Origin: an uncultured Ruminococcus sp.
GTDB taxonomy: Bacteria > Bacillota > Clostridia > Oscillospirales > Acutalibacteraceae
NCBI GenBank assembly: GCA_902785555.1
Contig: CACZZB010000005.1
Location: 36,998 to 100,997 of the forward strand
Direction: 5' to 3'
DNA length: 64,000 nt
Shown here: in pieces, positions 52,184-61,342 of the stretch
Layout of the letters: the number at the start of each line of letters is the position of its first letter
Position numbering within the stretch: the first letter of the stretch is position 1
Position numbers and translations under genes: made by a program
The notes under the pieces: generated by a model
What the model was told of the DNA's origin: nothing
Databases searched by the model: none
The model's input: only the letters and a program-made list of their open reading frames with translations

Positions 52184-53266
52184 TTATCTGTCCATATATC
52201 CTTCTGCACAAAGAAGCTCTGCAAGAAGTACAGCACCGCCTGCTGCTCCACGAAGTGTATTGTGTGACATACAAACGAATTTGATAGTATACTGTGTATC
52301 CTCTCTGAGTCTGCCTATTGAAACTGCCATGCCGTTTTCAAGATTTCTCTCGGATTTTATCTGAGGTCTGTCATTCTCGGTGAAATAGTGGAGGAACTGC
52401 TTCGGTGCCGAAGGCAGATTCAATTCCTGAGGCTTGCCGCTGTATGTTTCCCAATCCTTTATAATTTCTTCCATAGAGGGTTTATTTTCAAGCTCTACAA
52501 ATACTGCTGCCGTATGACCGTCTGTTACAGGTACTCTTATGCACTGTGCTGTTATTGACGGAGAAGTTGCCTTTACTATCTGACCGTTCTCGATAGTACC
52601 CCATATCTTGAGCGGCTCCTGCTCTGATTTTTCTTCCTCACCGCCGATATACGGGATAACATTGTCTATCATCTCCGGCCATCTTTCAAATGTCTTGCCG
52701 GCTCCCGAAATTGCCTGATATGTGCAGGCAAGAACTTTCTTTACACCATATTTCATAAGCGGATGGATTGCAGGCACATAGCTCTGGAGTGAGCAGTTTG
52801 ATTTTACTGCAATAAATCCTCTCTTTGTACCAAGACGCTGTTTCTGTGAAGCGATTATATCAAGGTGATTGTCGTTTATCTCGGGAATTATCATAGGTAC
52901 ATCGGGAGTAAATCTGTGTGCCGAGTTGTTGGATACAACAGGACACTCTGCCTTTGCATATTTTTCTTCCAATGCACGGATGTCCTCTTTTTTCATATCG
53001 ACTGCACAGAATACAAAATCAACCTTTGATGCAACTTCTTCAACGTTTGCTGCGTCTACTATGACCATATCTTCCATTGCTTTCGGCATAGGTATCTTCA
53101 ATGCCCAACGATTGCCTGCTGCTTCTTTATATGTCTTGCCTGCGGAGCGGCTGCTTGCTGCAAGAACTGTAACATTGAACCAGGGATGATTTTCGAGAAG
53201 TGTAGCAAATCTCTGACCTACCATACCTGTTGCTCCTATTATACCAACATTATACTTTTTTTCCAT
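52184..53266 (-). CDS. asd: Aspartate-semialdehyde dehydrogenase
   Basis: 360 residues from the ATG at 53266 (MEKKYNVGIIG) behind GGAG; a frame starting at 53305 has no site. NADP-binding IGATGMVGQRF, VSNNSAHR, and the catalytic Cys in KSNCSLQSY. The sequence resembles the archaeal/fungal-type Asd rather than the common bacterial form. First gene of the lysine operon, preceded by a lysine riboswitch. Product feeds lysine, threonine and methionine synthesis. Confidence 0.95.
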   Translation of the reverse strand: MEKKYNVGIIGATGMVGQRFATLLENHPWFNVTVLAASSRSAGKTYKEAAGNRWALKIPMPKAMEDMVIVDAANVEEVASKVDFVFCAVDMKKEDIRALEEKYAKAECPVVSNNSAHRFTPDVPMIIPEINDNHLDIIASQKQRLGTKRGFIAVKSNCSLQSYVPAIHPLMKYGVKKVLACTYQAISGAGKTFERWPEMIDNVIPYIGGEEEKSEQEPLKIWGTIENGQIVKATSPSITAQCIRVPVTDGHTAAVFVELENKPSMEEIIKDWETYSGKPQELNLPSAPKQFLHYFTENDRPQIKSERNLENGMAVSIGRLREDTQYTIKFVCMSHNTLRGAAGGAVLLAELLCAEGYMDR

Positions 53267-53328
53267 AAAAATAATTCTCCTTTTACAGTTTTTATCCCCT
53301 GACAATCTTTACCAAACTTAAAAAAACA

Positions 53329-53362
53329 AAAAAACCGGCTGTTTATAATACGACCGGTCTCA
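53329..53362 (-). terminator. Leader terminator of the lysine riboswitch
   Basis: On the minus strand ACCGG pairs with CCGGT around a 17-base loop, and TTTTTTTG follows, about 60 bases before the asd start. Confidence 0.8.
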
Positions 53363-53382
53363 CAAAAGCACTACAATCATTC

Positions 53383-53546
53383 GATAGCTCTCCATCATGC
53401 TTTTATGATGACAGCCGCATACCACTGTGATATACAGCCGAAACAATGTATGCCATTCACTGTCTCTCGGCAAAAATGCTATTCACAAAATATCATCACT
53501 TCTGGCAAGCTACCTTTTGTTACACGCAGTTTCTGCACCTCTATCC
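53383..53546 (-). promoter_or_regulatory. Lysine riboswitch (L-box)
   Basis: Read on the minus strand: GGATAGAGGTGCAGAAACTG, then ACAAAAGGTAGC, GCCGAGAGACAGTG, GGCATACATTGTTTCGGC, GCGGCTGTCATC and GATGGAGAGCTATC. This is the L-box consensus order, closed by GATAG pairing with CTATC. Lysine should favour the terminator at 53329 and switch off asd-dapA-dapB-ACT. Confidence 0.95.
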
Positions 53547-53582
53547 GGAAAAGATCATTCAAGATTAAATTTTACAAATATA

Positions 53583-53612
53583 ACTATATCATACTGACCT
53601 ATGATTTGTCAA
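53583..53612 (-). promoter_or_regulatory. Promoter of the lysine operon
   Basis: On the minus strand TTGACA (53612-53607), 18-base spacer, TATAGT (53588-53583). The -35 box lies inside the last codons of the upstream transglutaminase-like gene. Confidence 0.7.
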
Positions 53613-54978
53613 TATTTTTATTTTCTTCAAATACAATTTTTACTCTCAGCGTCATATTATCCTCATTTTTAAGCACCGAAATGTTATCCCTGCTTATTTT
53701 ATGACTGTTATCCAGCTTTTCATTCGCATGGTCAATGTAATAATAATACTTATAAGGCGAGGCATAGAAAAGTTTATTGATATAATCGGAATATTTCATC
53801 GACTGACCGAACTTTAGGGGAAAATAGTTTTCTCCCCTGCCCGCTCTTTCGACCATAGCTTTTATAACTCTGCTGTCGGTCTCCTTATCGAATGTATCTA
53901 TCGTCACACCCTCTGTATTATAATAATTCATGTTCATTGACGTACACAGCGGAACAAAAAAATTATATCGTGCATTTGTGTCTATATCCGTGCTGTTTTC
54001 GACTGAAAGGACTGTTTTTATATCTTCGCTTATTTCATGGTTCTTATTTATATTATTGCTGTCGAGATTGAAATATTCGTATATTATACCGTCTTTTTCA
54101 TTATCGTCCCATGTCGGGTCAACATGATACCAGTTATCTTCAAGTTCGACCACATTCCACATATGGAATATGCCGTCCCCCTCACCCTTGACAGTCAGAC
54201 ACGGTATGCCTGTTTTTGAAAGAAGTATCTGCATTGACTTTGCATATCCCTCACAGACAGCTTCACCGGTTACTATTGCCCCGTAAGCCGAAAAATACTG
54301 CCAGCCGTCCTTTGAACTCTCTATGCCGTTTTTGTAACGGCATTTTTTCAGAAGCCTGTCATGCAGTATTTTTTCTCTTTCATATTCCGAAAGACCGGAA
54401 TTTATGCCTGATATCATCTCTCCGAGCTTTTTATTGAAAAGTTCTATGCAGTCCTCACATTCATCAGCCGATATAACGGAATAAAACTCTGTTATGGTAT
54501 CATCTCCGACATAGGCATAGCCGAAAAGGTTTTCAAGCCAGAATATCTGAGGATTGTCATATATATACGCATTGACTACCTCTCTTATATCAAATTCGGA
54601 TAATCTTTCTCCCGATATTCTCAGACGTGCTATCCTGTAATGACCGTTATCGTCCTTTTTGTCCGAAACGGAATATATATTTTCATCTATTTTGTCATAA
54701 AGATAACGCTTGCTTTCACTGTCAAGGATATCGTAACCGTATTTCATATCCACTGCCGCATATTCGGAAAGTGTTTCGGACGACACCTCGGCATTTATCG
54801 TTTCATATCTTGCCTTGTCGCCCTCACCTTCTTCATCTATGACTATCGCTTCAAACTGCTTATGAACGGTATTATTTCTCTTTACAGTGTTTATTATCAG
54901 TATTATACATGATATGAACAATATCCCCGCAAATCCGAAAAATATCGCATACAAAATACCCGAAAATATTTTCTTCAC
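53599..54978 (-). CDS. Membrane-anchored transglutaminase-like protein
   Basis: 459 residues. One N-terminal membrane helix (about 8-32), then an extracellular part. The transglutaminase-like core (about 195-330) has Cys242 (AVCEGYAKSM), His272 (FHMWNVVEL) and Asp287 (YHVDPTWDD), a complete catalytic triad. Regions on either side are unknown and charged. Substrate unknown. The promoter of the lysine operon begins inside its 3' end, and no terminator was seen between them, so some read-through is possible. Confidence 0.85.
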   Translation of the reverse strand: MKKIFSGILYAIFFGFAGILFISCIILIINTVKRNNTVHKQFEAIVIDEEGEGDKARYETINAEVSSETLSEYAAVDMKYGYDILDSESKRYLYDKIDENIYSVSDKKDDNGHYRIARLRISGERLSEFDIREVVNAYIYDNPQIFWLENLFGYAYVGDDTITEFYSVISADECEDCIELFNKKLGEMISGINSGLSEYEREKILHDRLLKKCRYKNGIESSKDGWQYFSAYGAIVTGEAVCEGYAKSMQILLSKTGIPCLTVKGEGDGIFHMWNVVELEDNWYHVDPTWDDNEKDGIIYEYFNLDSNNINKNHEISEDIKTVLSVENSTDIDTNARYNFFVPLCTSMNMNYYNTEGVTIDTFDKETDSRVIKAMVERAGRGENYFPLKFGQSMKYSDYINKLFYASPYKYYYYIDHANEKLDNSHKISRDNISVLKNEDNMTLRVKIVFEENKNIDKS

Positions 54979-54997
54979 GTTTCTTCACTTCATTTCA

Positions 54998-55486
54998 TTA
55001 TTTTTTTGAAACAGTACGTTTTGGCTGAGTGCTTTTATTCTGAAGTGCCTGAAGGCTCTGCCTTGTTTTCTGGAGCTGTGCAAGATTTGCCGACAAGCCC
55101 TCATCTGCTTTTTTCATTATGCTTTCGATATAGCTGTTTGCGGCATTTCTTATTTTTTCTGCTTCCTCATTTGCCTTGTTCAGTATCTCATCTGCACTCT
55201 GGTGGGCATTTCTGGTTATTTCATGACGTTCCGTCAAATCCTTTGACCTTGCCTCTGCCGCCTGAACTATCTCCTCAGCCTCTTTTTTGGCTGATGCTAT
55301 GATATTGTTCCTGTCGGCAACTATGTTTTTTGCCTGTTTTATCTCCTGAGGGATATTCTCTTTCATCTCGTCTATGATATCTTTAAGACGTTCGGCATTT
55401 ACTACCGTTTTTCCTCCGCTGAGAGGTATTGTAAACGCATTGTCCGCTATATCCTGCAATTCCTCTATAAGCATTTCCATGTTCAT
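54998..55486 (-). CDS. Coiled-coil protein, DivIVA/F-type ATPase b-subunit-like
   Basis: 162 residues, almost entirely helical with heptads (IIASAKKEAEEIVQAAEARS, ADEILNKANEEAEKIRNAAN). No signal peptide or membrane helix. Such proteins are usually annotated as ATPase or ATP synthase F0 subunit b-like and sit beside coaD in Clostridia. It overlaps coaD by four bases and the tail is basic (QPKRTVSKK). It may be a scaffold at the division site by analogy to DivIVA, but this is only a guess. Confidence 0.75.
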   Translation of the reverse strand: MNMEMLIEELQDIADNAFTIPLSGGKTVVNAERLKDIIDEMKENIPQEIKQAKNIVADRNNIIASAKKEAEEIVQAAEARSKDLTERHEITRNAHQSADEILNKANEEAEKIRNAANSYIESIMKKADEGLSANLAQLQKTRQSLQALQNKSTQPKRTVSKK

Positions 55487-55977
55487 CTCAATTTACTCCT
55501 TTGCTTTATTCTTGACAATATCTCATCATGCACACATTCGGGTACAAACGGCTTTATATCTCCGCCAAGCAGACCGACCTGCTTTACTATGCTTGAACTC
55601 AGATACATATTTTCGGAGCTTGTCGTCAGAAACAATGTTTCTACATTAGGGTCGAGCTTGCTGTTCGTCAACGCCATCTGAAATTCATATTCAAAATCGG
55701 ATACTGCCCTTAGTCCCTTTACTATCGCACAAGCTCTTTTCTGCTTTGCAAAATCCACAAGCAAGCCTTCAAATCCAGCTATCTCTACATTGGGTATATC
55801 CGCTGTGGCTTTTCTGAGAAGGTCTATCCTTTCGCCTATCGTGAACCATGTATTCTTGTCCATATTCAGCAAGACTGCAACCACGACTTTATCAAACAGC
55901 TTTGATGCCCTTCTGATTATATCAAGATGACCCAATGTTACAGGGTCAAAGCTTCCCGGACATATTGCAACTCTCAT
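55483..55977 (-). CDS. coaD: Phosphopantetheine adenylyltransferase
   Basis: 164 residues. Nucleotidyltransferase with MRVAICPGSFDPVTLGHLDI, in which TLGH is the adenylyl-transfer motif, and VKGLRAVSDFEYEFQMA plus the C-terminal LSSSIVKQV. Fourth step of coenzyme A synthesis. It overlaps rsmD upstream and the coiled-coil gene downstream by four bases each. Confidence 0.96.
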   Translation of the reverse strand: MRVAICPGSFDPVTLGHLDIIRRASKLFDKVVVAVLLNMDKNTWFTIGERIDLLRKATADIPNVEIAGFEGLLVDFAKQKRACAIVKGLRAVSDFEYEFQMALTNSKLDPNVETLFLTTSSENMYLSSSIVKQVGLLGGDIKPFVPECVHDEILSRIKQRSKLR

Positions 55978-56525
55978 ACTCCCGACACTTCCTTATGTGA
56001 ATATACTGTTATTATTATCTTTCCATACTTATAATTTTTTTTCAGAACAAAATCTCCCGTATCCTGCGGAACTTCCTCATCAGCAGGATGTTCGCATATT
56101 ATAAGTCCGCCCGTATTCATTATCCTCGGTACTTTTTCAAGTGTTTTTTGAAGAAGTCCCGTTCTGTACGGAGGGTCTATGAATACTATATCAAACTTTT
56201 CTGTCACTCCCGATATATACGACAATGTATCTGTATTCCTTACGACAGCCTTTTCGGAAAGTCCCGTTGTTTCAAGATTTTTCCTGACAGTTTCACAGGA
56301 CTGCCTGCTGTTGTCAAGAAACACAGCCCTTTCAGCTCCACGGCTCAATGCTTCGATACCCATTTGTCCCGAGCCTGCATAAGCGTCAAGAAATACTCTG
56401 CCCTCTATCCCGAATTGTATTATACTGAAAATTGCTTCTTTTACTATATCCGTCGTGGGTCTTATGTCATTTCCCGACGGTGTCTGCAATTTTCTTCCTC
56501 TCGCAATACCCGTTATCACTCTCAT
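55974..56525 (-). CDS. rsmD: 16S rRNA (guanine966-N2)-methyltransferase
   Basis: 183 residues. Class I methyltransferase with MRVITGIARGRKL, LDAYAGSGQMGIEALSRGA (SAM-binding) and the catalytic DPPY (FIDPPYRTG). It methylates G966 of 16S rRNA. First gene of the rsmD-coaD-coiled coil group. Confidence 0.94.
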   Translation of the reverse strand: MRVITGIARGRKLQTPSGNDIRPTTDIVKEAIFSIIQFGIEGRVFLDAYAGSGQMGIEALSRGAERAVFLDNSRQSCETVRKNLETTGLSEKAVVRNTDTLSYISGVTEKFDIVFIDPPYRTGLLQKTLEKVPRIMNTGGLIICEHPADEEVPQDTGDFVLKKNYKYGKIIITVYSHKEVSGV

Positions 56526-56634
56526 TCAATCAATCCTTTTTTTCAGCGTTATTCTACAAAATACTACAATGTATTTTATATAAATTTACATATATACATT
56601 ATCAAATAATTTTCACCGATTGTCAATAGCTTTT

Positions 56635-58470
56635 TCAATCTTTATTGTGATAATAATTATAAACCGCCTCGGCAGACGGTCTGTTCATGCCCCTGACCTG
56701 CATAAGTTCCTCTATTTCCGCCTCTTTTATCCTTTTTATCGTCTTAAAATAAGAAAGCAGAGCTTTTGCTCTTTCGGCTCCTATCCCGTTGATTTCCGTA
56801 AGCGAACTTGAAAAAGCCTTTTTGCTTCTCGACTGCCTGTGATAGCCTATTGCAAATCTGTGCACTTCATCCTGTATACTTGATACAAGTGTAAATGCCT
56901 GTCTTTTTGACGTTATGGAAATTTCTCCGCCCTCGTCGGTTATCGCTCTTGTACGGTGGCTTCCGTCTTTTACCATTCCGAACAGCGGTATATCCAAGCC
57001 GAATTTTTCGAGAACGGGTCTTACAGCCGATACCTGTCCCTTTCCGCCGTCGAGCAGTATCAGGTCGGGCAACTGTCCGAACCCCTTTCCGCTGTCCTTG
57101 TCTTTCATATATTCCTCGAAACGTCTTGTCAGAACTTCATTCATTGACGCATAATCGTCCTGTCCCACAAAGCCTTTTATTTTAAATTTCCTGTACGACT
57201 CTTTGAACGGTCTGCCGTTTTTGAAAACGACCATTCCAGCAACATTTTCAGTTCCCATAAGATTCGATATATCATAGGATTCTATAAAAACGGGTACTTT
57301 CTTCAATCCCAACAGCTTTGCAAGTTCATCAAGGGCTGAAAGCTCATGACCGAGATGTCCCCTGCTTTGTGCCAGCTTTTCTGCTGCATTTTTACGGCAC
57401 ATTTCCAATATATCATGTTTTTCGCCTTTTTTAGGGTATGAAAATCTTACTGTCTTTCCCCTCAATTGGGAAAGCCTTTTCATCAGGATCTCTTCATCTT
57501 CGATATCTCCGTCAAGAACTATGACAGGAGGTATATTTTCCCTCATCTCATAGTATCTCATAAGAAATTCACTTCTTGCCGACGGCTTGTCGGTATTTTC
57601 CCCGAACTCCTTTATAAGAAAATCCTCTTTGTCATATAATCTTCCGTCTGAAAATCTTATCACGGAAAAACATCCGTCATTGCCCTCTGTCATCAATGCT
57701 ATAACGTCCTGTTCACCAACTCCCGTTGCAATGACCTTTTGCTTTTCTGTTATTTTTTCAATTGCTTTTATCCTGTCCCTCAGCCTTGCAGCCAGCTCAA
57801 AATCAAGATTTTCCGCTGCCTTATTCATCTTATCCGTCATTATCCTTACAGTATCACTGCCGCCTTTTTTCAGAAACTCCACAGCTGCATTTACACTTTC
57901 ATTATATTCTTTCAGGCTCACCTTACCGCTGCAAGGTGCACTGCACTGTTTTATATGATAATTCAGACATGGTCTGTACTTGCCGGAATCTACGGGAAAT
58001 TTTTTATTGCATGAAGGCAGCATGAATATTTTTTTAGCCTCGTCAACTGCATTTTTGGCATACCACGCACTCATATAAGGTCCGAGATATTCCGCACCGT
58101 CATCTTTTTTCTGCATTTCAAAGCTTATCACATGCCACTCGTCATTTGATATCCTTATATAGCTGTATCCCTTATCGTCTTTGAGCAATATATTATACTT
58201 GGGCTTATGCAGTTTGATAAGACTGCACTCCAATACCAATGCTTCAAATTCACTTTCACAAAGTATATATTCAAATTCAAAAACATTTCCGACCATCTGC
58301 CTGACCTTTTCAGGGTGATTCCTGTCGGACCCGAAATACTGACTCACACGGTTTTTGAGAGCCTTTGCCTTGCCTATATAGATTATATCACCCGATTTAT
58401 TTTTCATTATATAAACCCCGGGTGTCAATGGCAGTTTCATTGATTTTTCACGCAGTTCCTCTATTGTCAT
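56635..58470 (-). CDS. uvrC: UvrABC system protein C
   Basis: 611 residues from the ATG at 58470 (MTIEELREKS), ten bases after GGGAGG; a longer frame to 58500 lacks a site. GIY-YIG nuclease domain at the N-terminus (GVYIMKNKSGDIIYIGKA), Cys-rich CNKKFPV...CLNYHIKQCSAPC region, UVR domain (DKMNKAAENLDFELAARLRD), RNase H-like endonuclease (ESYDISNLMG, LILLDGGKGQV) and two C-terminal helix-hairpin-helix motifs. It makes the two incisions in nucleotide excision repair. Normal length. Confidence 0.97.
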   Translation of the reverse strand: MTIEELREKSMKLPLTPGVYIMKNKSGDIIYIGKAKALKNRVSQYFGSDRNHPEKVRQMVGNVFEFEYILCESEFEALVLECSLIKLHKPKYNILLKDDKGYSYIRISNDEWHVISFEMQKKDDGAEYLGPYMSAWYAKNAVDEAKKIFMLPSCNKKFPVDSGKYRPCLNYHIKQCSAPCSGKVSLKEYNESVNAAVEFLKKGGSDTVRIMTDKMNKAAENLDFELAARLRDRIKAIEKITEKQKVIATGVGEQDVIALMTEGNDGCFSVIRFSDGRLYDKEDFLIKEFGENTDKPSARSEFLMRYYEMRENIPPVIVLDGDIEDEEILMKRLSQLRGKTVRFSYPKKGEKHDILEMCRKNAAEKLAQSRGHLGHELSALDELAKLLGLKKVPVFIESYDISNLMGTENVAGMVVFKNGRPFKESYRKFKIKGFVGQDDYASMNEVLTRRFEEYMKDKDSGKGFGQLPDLILLDGGKGQVSAVRPVLEKFGLDIPLFGMVKDGSHRTRAITDEGGEISITSKRQAFTLVSSIQDEVHRFAIGYHRQSRSKKAFSSSLTEINGIGAERAKALLSYFKTIKRIKEAEIEELMQVRGMNRPSAEAVYNYYHNKD

Positions 58471-58495
58471 CTCAAAAAATCCTCCCACATCAAGT

Positions 58496-58552
58496 GACAA
58501 TTAAGGAGTGAGCCGTGAAAACAAAAAATTATTCACTCCTCACTCCCAATTA
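58496..58552. repeat. Short inverted repeat upstream of uvrC
   Basis: AATTAAGGAGTGAG and its near-complement CTCACTCCCAATT flank about 27 bases of AT-rich sequence. Such GGAGTGAG inverted repeats occur as dispersed elements in many Clostridia; no second copy was noticed in this window. Confidence 0.4.
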
Positions 58553-58585
58553 AAAAAGCACCGCTTTTTTAGGGCGATGCTTTCC
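58550..58585 (-). terminator. Terminator of ptsH
   Basis: On the minus strand AAAGCATCGC pairs with GCGGTGCTTT (one mismatch), followed by TTTT. Confidence 0.7.
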
Positions 58586-58625
58586 ATCCGGTTTAAGTAG
58601 TTTGTTGAAACGTCAGGCTTGAATA

Positions 58626-58889
58626 TTATTCAGAAAAACCTGACTGTACAAGTTTTACAAGGCTGTCAACAGCTGATTCTTCATCTGCACCGTCAGCCAT
58701 TACTTTGATGCTTGTGCCGCCAACGATACCGAGTGAAAGTACACCGAGAAGACTCTTTGCATTGACACGTCTTTCCTCTTTTTCTACCCATATCGAAGAC
58801 TTGAATTCATTTGCCTTCTGGATAAAAAATGTTGCGGGACGAGCATGGAGACCAACCTGGTTCTGAACCATAACTTCTTTCATGTACAT
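58626..58889 (-). CDS. ptsH: HPr family phosphocarrier protein
   Basis: 87 residues. The active-site His is in GLHARPATFF and the regulatory Ser site (Ser46 equivalent) is in NAKSLLGVLSLG. In PTS bacteria HPr carries phosphate from enzyme I to sugar permeases and, when Ser-phosphorylated, takes part in CcpA catabolite control. No enzyme I or permease is adjacent. GGAGG lies eight bases before the ATG. It has its own promoter and terminator. Confidence 0.93.
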   Translation of the reverse strand: MYMKEVMVQNQVGLHARPATFFIQKANEFKSSIWVEKEERRVNAKSLLGVLSLGIVGGTSIKVMADGADEESAVDSLVKLVQSGFSE

Positions 58890-58988
58890 AAGATAATCCT
58901 CCTTAAAAAATTAATTAAAAACCCCTAAACATTATCCCTATTCGCAGAAACAATCGCTCTCTGCCGAACTATTTGAATGTTTGTTATA

Positions 58989-59016
58989 ATTATAACACAA
59001 ATTAGTCAATTTTCAA
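58989..59016 (-). promoter_or_regulatory. Promoter of ptsH
   Basis: On the minus strand TTGAAA (59016-59011), 16-base spacer with extended TG, TATAAT (58994-58989). Confidence 0.6.
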
Positions 59017-59387
59017 TCGTTTTGCAGGCGTTTTATTAAAGTTTGTTTTTCTATACGATAACAAAGTAAAGTTACGCATTTTAATTTGTAGATTTCGACG
59101 AAAATGTTGAAAACTTTTCGGGACTCACTCCTATATTTTACAGCCAAAAAGTTATCTTATGCAAGTTTTTTCGATATTTTTGTATATTTATTCTTTTTCT
59201 TATACTATTTTGCATCATAATTCACCGATTTTTTCGATTTTCATCATGTTCAACATTTATTTAAATACAGGTTGATAAAATTTTATTTATTTTACATATA
59301 GACTTTTATGATTTTTTGTAATACGATTTGCATTTTATGAATATTTTTCCATTTTAAGCCATTTTTATCCAAAAAATTTATTCACTT

Positions 59388-59419
59388 TTTGTAAGGCATA
59401 GCCCTCACAAAATAATACT
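59388..59419 (-). terminator. Possible terminator of the trmD operon
   Basis: On the minus strand TTTTGTGAGG pairs with CCTTACAAAA (one G-T pair) around GCTATG; the following T tract is weak. Confidence 0.45.
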
Positions 59420-59434
59420 ATTGTAATTTTCATG

Positions 59435-60175
59435 TCAATTTCGGATGCTTTTTAAATATTCCGAAATATACTTTTTTTCTTTGTCTGTCAGCTCTGCTTT
59501 TTCAAGCATATCGGGACGATTTTTTGCCGTTTCTTCAAGCGAACGTTCCCTACGCCATTTATTTATATTTGCATGGTGTCCGCTTATAAGAACATCAGGC
59601 ACTGTTTTTCCACGCCATTCATAGGGCTTTGTATACTGTGGGTATTCAAGAAGTCCGTTATAATGACTTTCTTCTTCAAAGCAAAGGTCATTTGTAAGCA
59701 CCTCGGGTATCATACGGCTTATTGAATCTGCCAAAACCAATGCAGGAAGCTCCCCGCCTGTCAGTACATAATCGCCTATGGATATTTCCTCGTCAATGTA
59801 TTCATCAATAACTCTCTGGTCAACACCCTCATAATGACCGCATAATATCACTATATTTTCAAGCTCCGCAAGTTCTTTTACCCTGTTCTGGGTCAGAACC
59901 TTTCCTTTAGGGGACATATAGATGAAATGCGGTCTTTTCTGGAGCTGTCTGCATATATCCTCAAAGCACAATGCTATCGGCTCGGCTTTCATCAGCATTC
60001 CCATTCCTCCGCCATAGGTAGAATCATCTACTCTCCTGTGCTTGTCAAATGCGTAATCCCTAAGCTGATGACATTCAAATTCCACTGTACCTTTTTTTCT
60101 TGCTCTGCCTATTATGCTCTCGTTCAGAAATGTCTCGCACATTTCGGGAAACAGTGTTATTATATCAATCCTCAT
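59435..60175 (-). CDS. trmD: tRNA (guanine37-N1)-methyltransferase
   Basis: 246 residues from the ATG at 60175 (MRIDIITLFPEM), inside the end of rimM; a TTG two codons earlier is possible. SPOUT-class methyltransferase with the knotted SAM site (VILCGHYEGVDQRV, ISIGDYVLTGGELPAL). It adds m1G37 to tRNAs reading leucine, proline and arginine codons and prevents frameshifts. Last gene of the ylxM-ffh-rpsP-khpA-rimM operon. The usual rplS does not follow; the next gene is ptsH. Confidence 0.97.
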   Translation of the reverse strand: MRIDIITLFPEMCETFLNESIIGRARKKGTVEFECHQLRDYAFDKHRRVDDSTYGGGMGMLMKAEPIALCFEDICRQLQKRPHFIYMSPKGKVLTQNRVKELAELENIVILCGHYEGVDQRVIDEYIDEEISIGDYVLTGGELPALVLADSISRMIPEVLTNDLCFEEESHYNGLLEYPQYTKPYEWRGKTVPDVLISGHHANINKWRRERSLEETAKNRPDMLEKAELTDKEKKYISEYLKSIRN

Positions 60176-60674
60176 CTTCAAATATACCTTTCATGGCAAA
60201 TATCTTTACAAAACCTTCATCTATATTTTTTTCCTTTACAACATCCGGTATCACGGGAACAAAATATTCTTTACCGTCTTTTTCGACCTGATAAACGTCA
60301 TTTGCACCCGTCTTTATAACATCCGTTATTACTCCGTATTCTTTGCCGTTATCAAAATCAATAACTTTAAGCCCTATCAAATCCTGTACAAAATTAGTTC
60401 CTTTCGGCAGTTTTGCGTCATCTCTGTTCATGTAAACAATTTTGCTTCTCATCATATCAGCCTGTTCAACGCTTGTTATCCCGTCAAACAGGATTATTGC
60501 GATATTTTTATGCACCTTTGCAGAAATAACTTTCATTTCAGTGCCGTCAGCTTTATATAATCTTTTGAATCTGCATAAAAAATTCGCACTGTCACACCAC
60601 GGTTCTATCCTGACTTCACCTTTCAAGCCGTGTGTTCCCACTATTTTTCCTATTTCCAAAAACTGTTTTTTCAT
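60165..60674 (-). CDS. rimM: Ribosome maturation factor RimM
   Basis: 169 residues. N-terminal RimM domain (GKIVGTHGLKGEVRIEPW) and a C-terminal PRC-barrel-like domain (YGVITDVIKTGANDVYQV, EYFVPVIPDVV). It helps 30S assembly near the S19 site. It overlaps trmD by about 11 bases, the usual pairing. Confidence 0.95.
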   Translation of the reverse strand: MKKQFLEIGKIVGTHGLKGEVRIEPWCDSANFLCRFKRLYKADGTEMKVISAKVHKNIAIILFDGITSVEQADMMRSKIVYMNRDDAKLPKGTNFVQDLIGLKVIDFDNGKEYGVITDVIKTGANDVYQVEKDGKEYFVPVIPDVVKEKNIDEGFVKIFAMKGIFEDED

Positions 60675-60778
60675 TTTATCCCCCTTATTCTATTATACAC
60701 TATATACATAAAAAGGAGAAGTCCAAACTTTCAGACCCCTCCCTCTCTTATTTTGTTAAGTTTTAATAAAAAATCCGA

Positions 60779-61012
60779 TTACTCAATGTCAACCTGAACT
60801 TTTTCATTGTTCTTTGCGGCAGCTGCACGCATTATTGTACGGATAGCCTTTGCAATCCTGCCCTGTTTGCCGATAACCCTGCCCATGTCGTTTTCGTCAA
60901 CATGAAGATGATATACTATTATGCCTTCTTCATTTTTCTCGTCAACTGTTACTTCAATAGCATCTTTATTGTCAACAAGACCCTTTACGATAGATACCAA
61001 TAATTCTTTCAT
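60779..61012 (-). CDS. khpA: KH-domain RNA-binding protein KhpA
   Basis: 77 residues, a single type II KH domain with the GxxG loop in RVIGKQGRIAKAI. With KhpB it forms an RNA-binding pair that affects cell-wall growth and division in Firmicutes. Located between rpsP and rimM, its normal place. A 104-base gap separates it from rimM. Confidence 0.95.
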   Translation of the reverse strand: MKELLVSIVKGLVDNKDAIEVTVDEKNEEGIIVYHLHVDENDMGRVIGKQGRIAKAIRTIMRAAAAKNNEKVQVDIE

Positions 61013-61035
61013 TGTCTTCGCCCTCCGATATCCAA

Positions 61036-61278
61036 TCAGATAATGTTATTCTTTTTGAAAAGCTCTTTTACAGTGTCAGTAGGCTGTGCACCGTTAGCAA
61101 TCCATTTCTTTGCCTTTTCAGCGTCAATTTTAAATTCTGACGGGTCTGTAAGCGGATTGTATGTGCCGATTTCCTCTATAAATCTGCCGTCACGGGGATA
61201 TCTTGAATCAGCCACAACTACACGATAGAAAGGTGTCTTTTTTGCACCCATACGACGAAGTCTGATTTTTACTGCCAT
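61036..61278 (-). CDS. rpsP: 30S ribosomal protein S16
   Basis: 80 residues from the ATG at 61278 ([18 protein letters not shown]), after GGAGGTAAATCAA; a frame to 61293 lacks a site. Diagnostic [20 protein letters not shown] and GTYNPL. It is 23 bases upstream of khpA. Confidence 0.97.
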   Translation of the reverse strand: MAVKIRLRRMGAKKTPFYRVVVADSRYPRDGRFIEEIGTYNPLTDPSEFKIDAEKAKKWIANGAQPTDTVKELFKKNNII

Positions 61279-61342
61279 TTGATTTACCTCCAAAAAATTT
61301 TTTAATATATTTCATCGGCTTTTAAGACCGTTGAAAACTCTG

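Larger units (their letters stand above)
58890..59434. other. 545-base AT-rich intergenic region between trmD and ptsH
   Basis: Contains the ptsH ribosome site and promoter (58989-59016, minus strand) and, at the other end, a hairpin that may terminate the trmD operon (59388-59419). The middle 350 bases have no ORF with a ribosome site and no recognised RNA; they are unusually poor in G and C for this genome. Confidence 0.5.
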
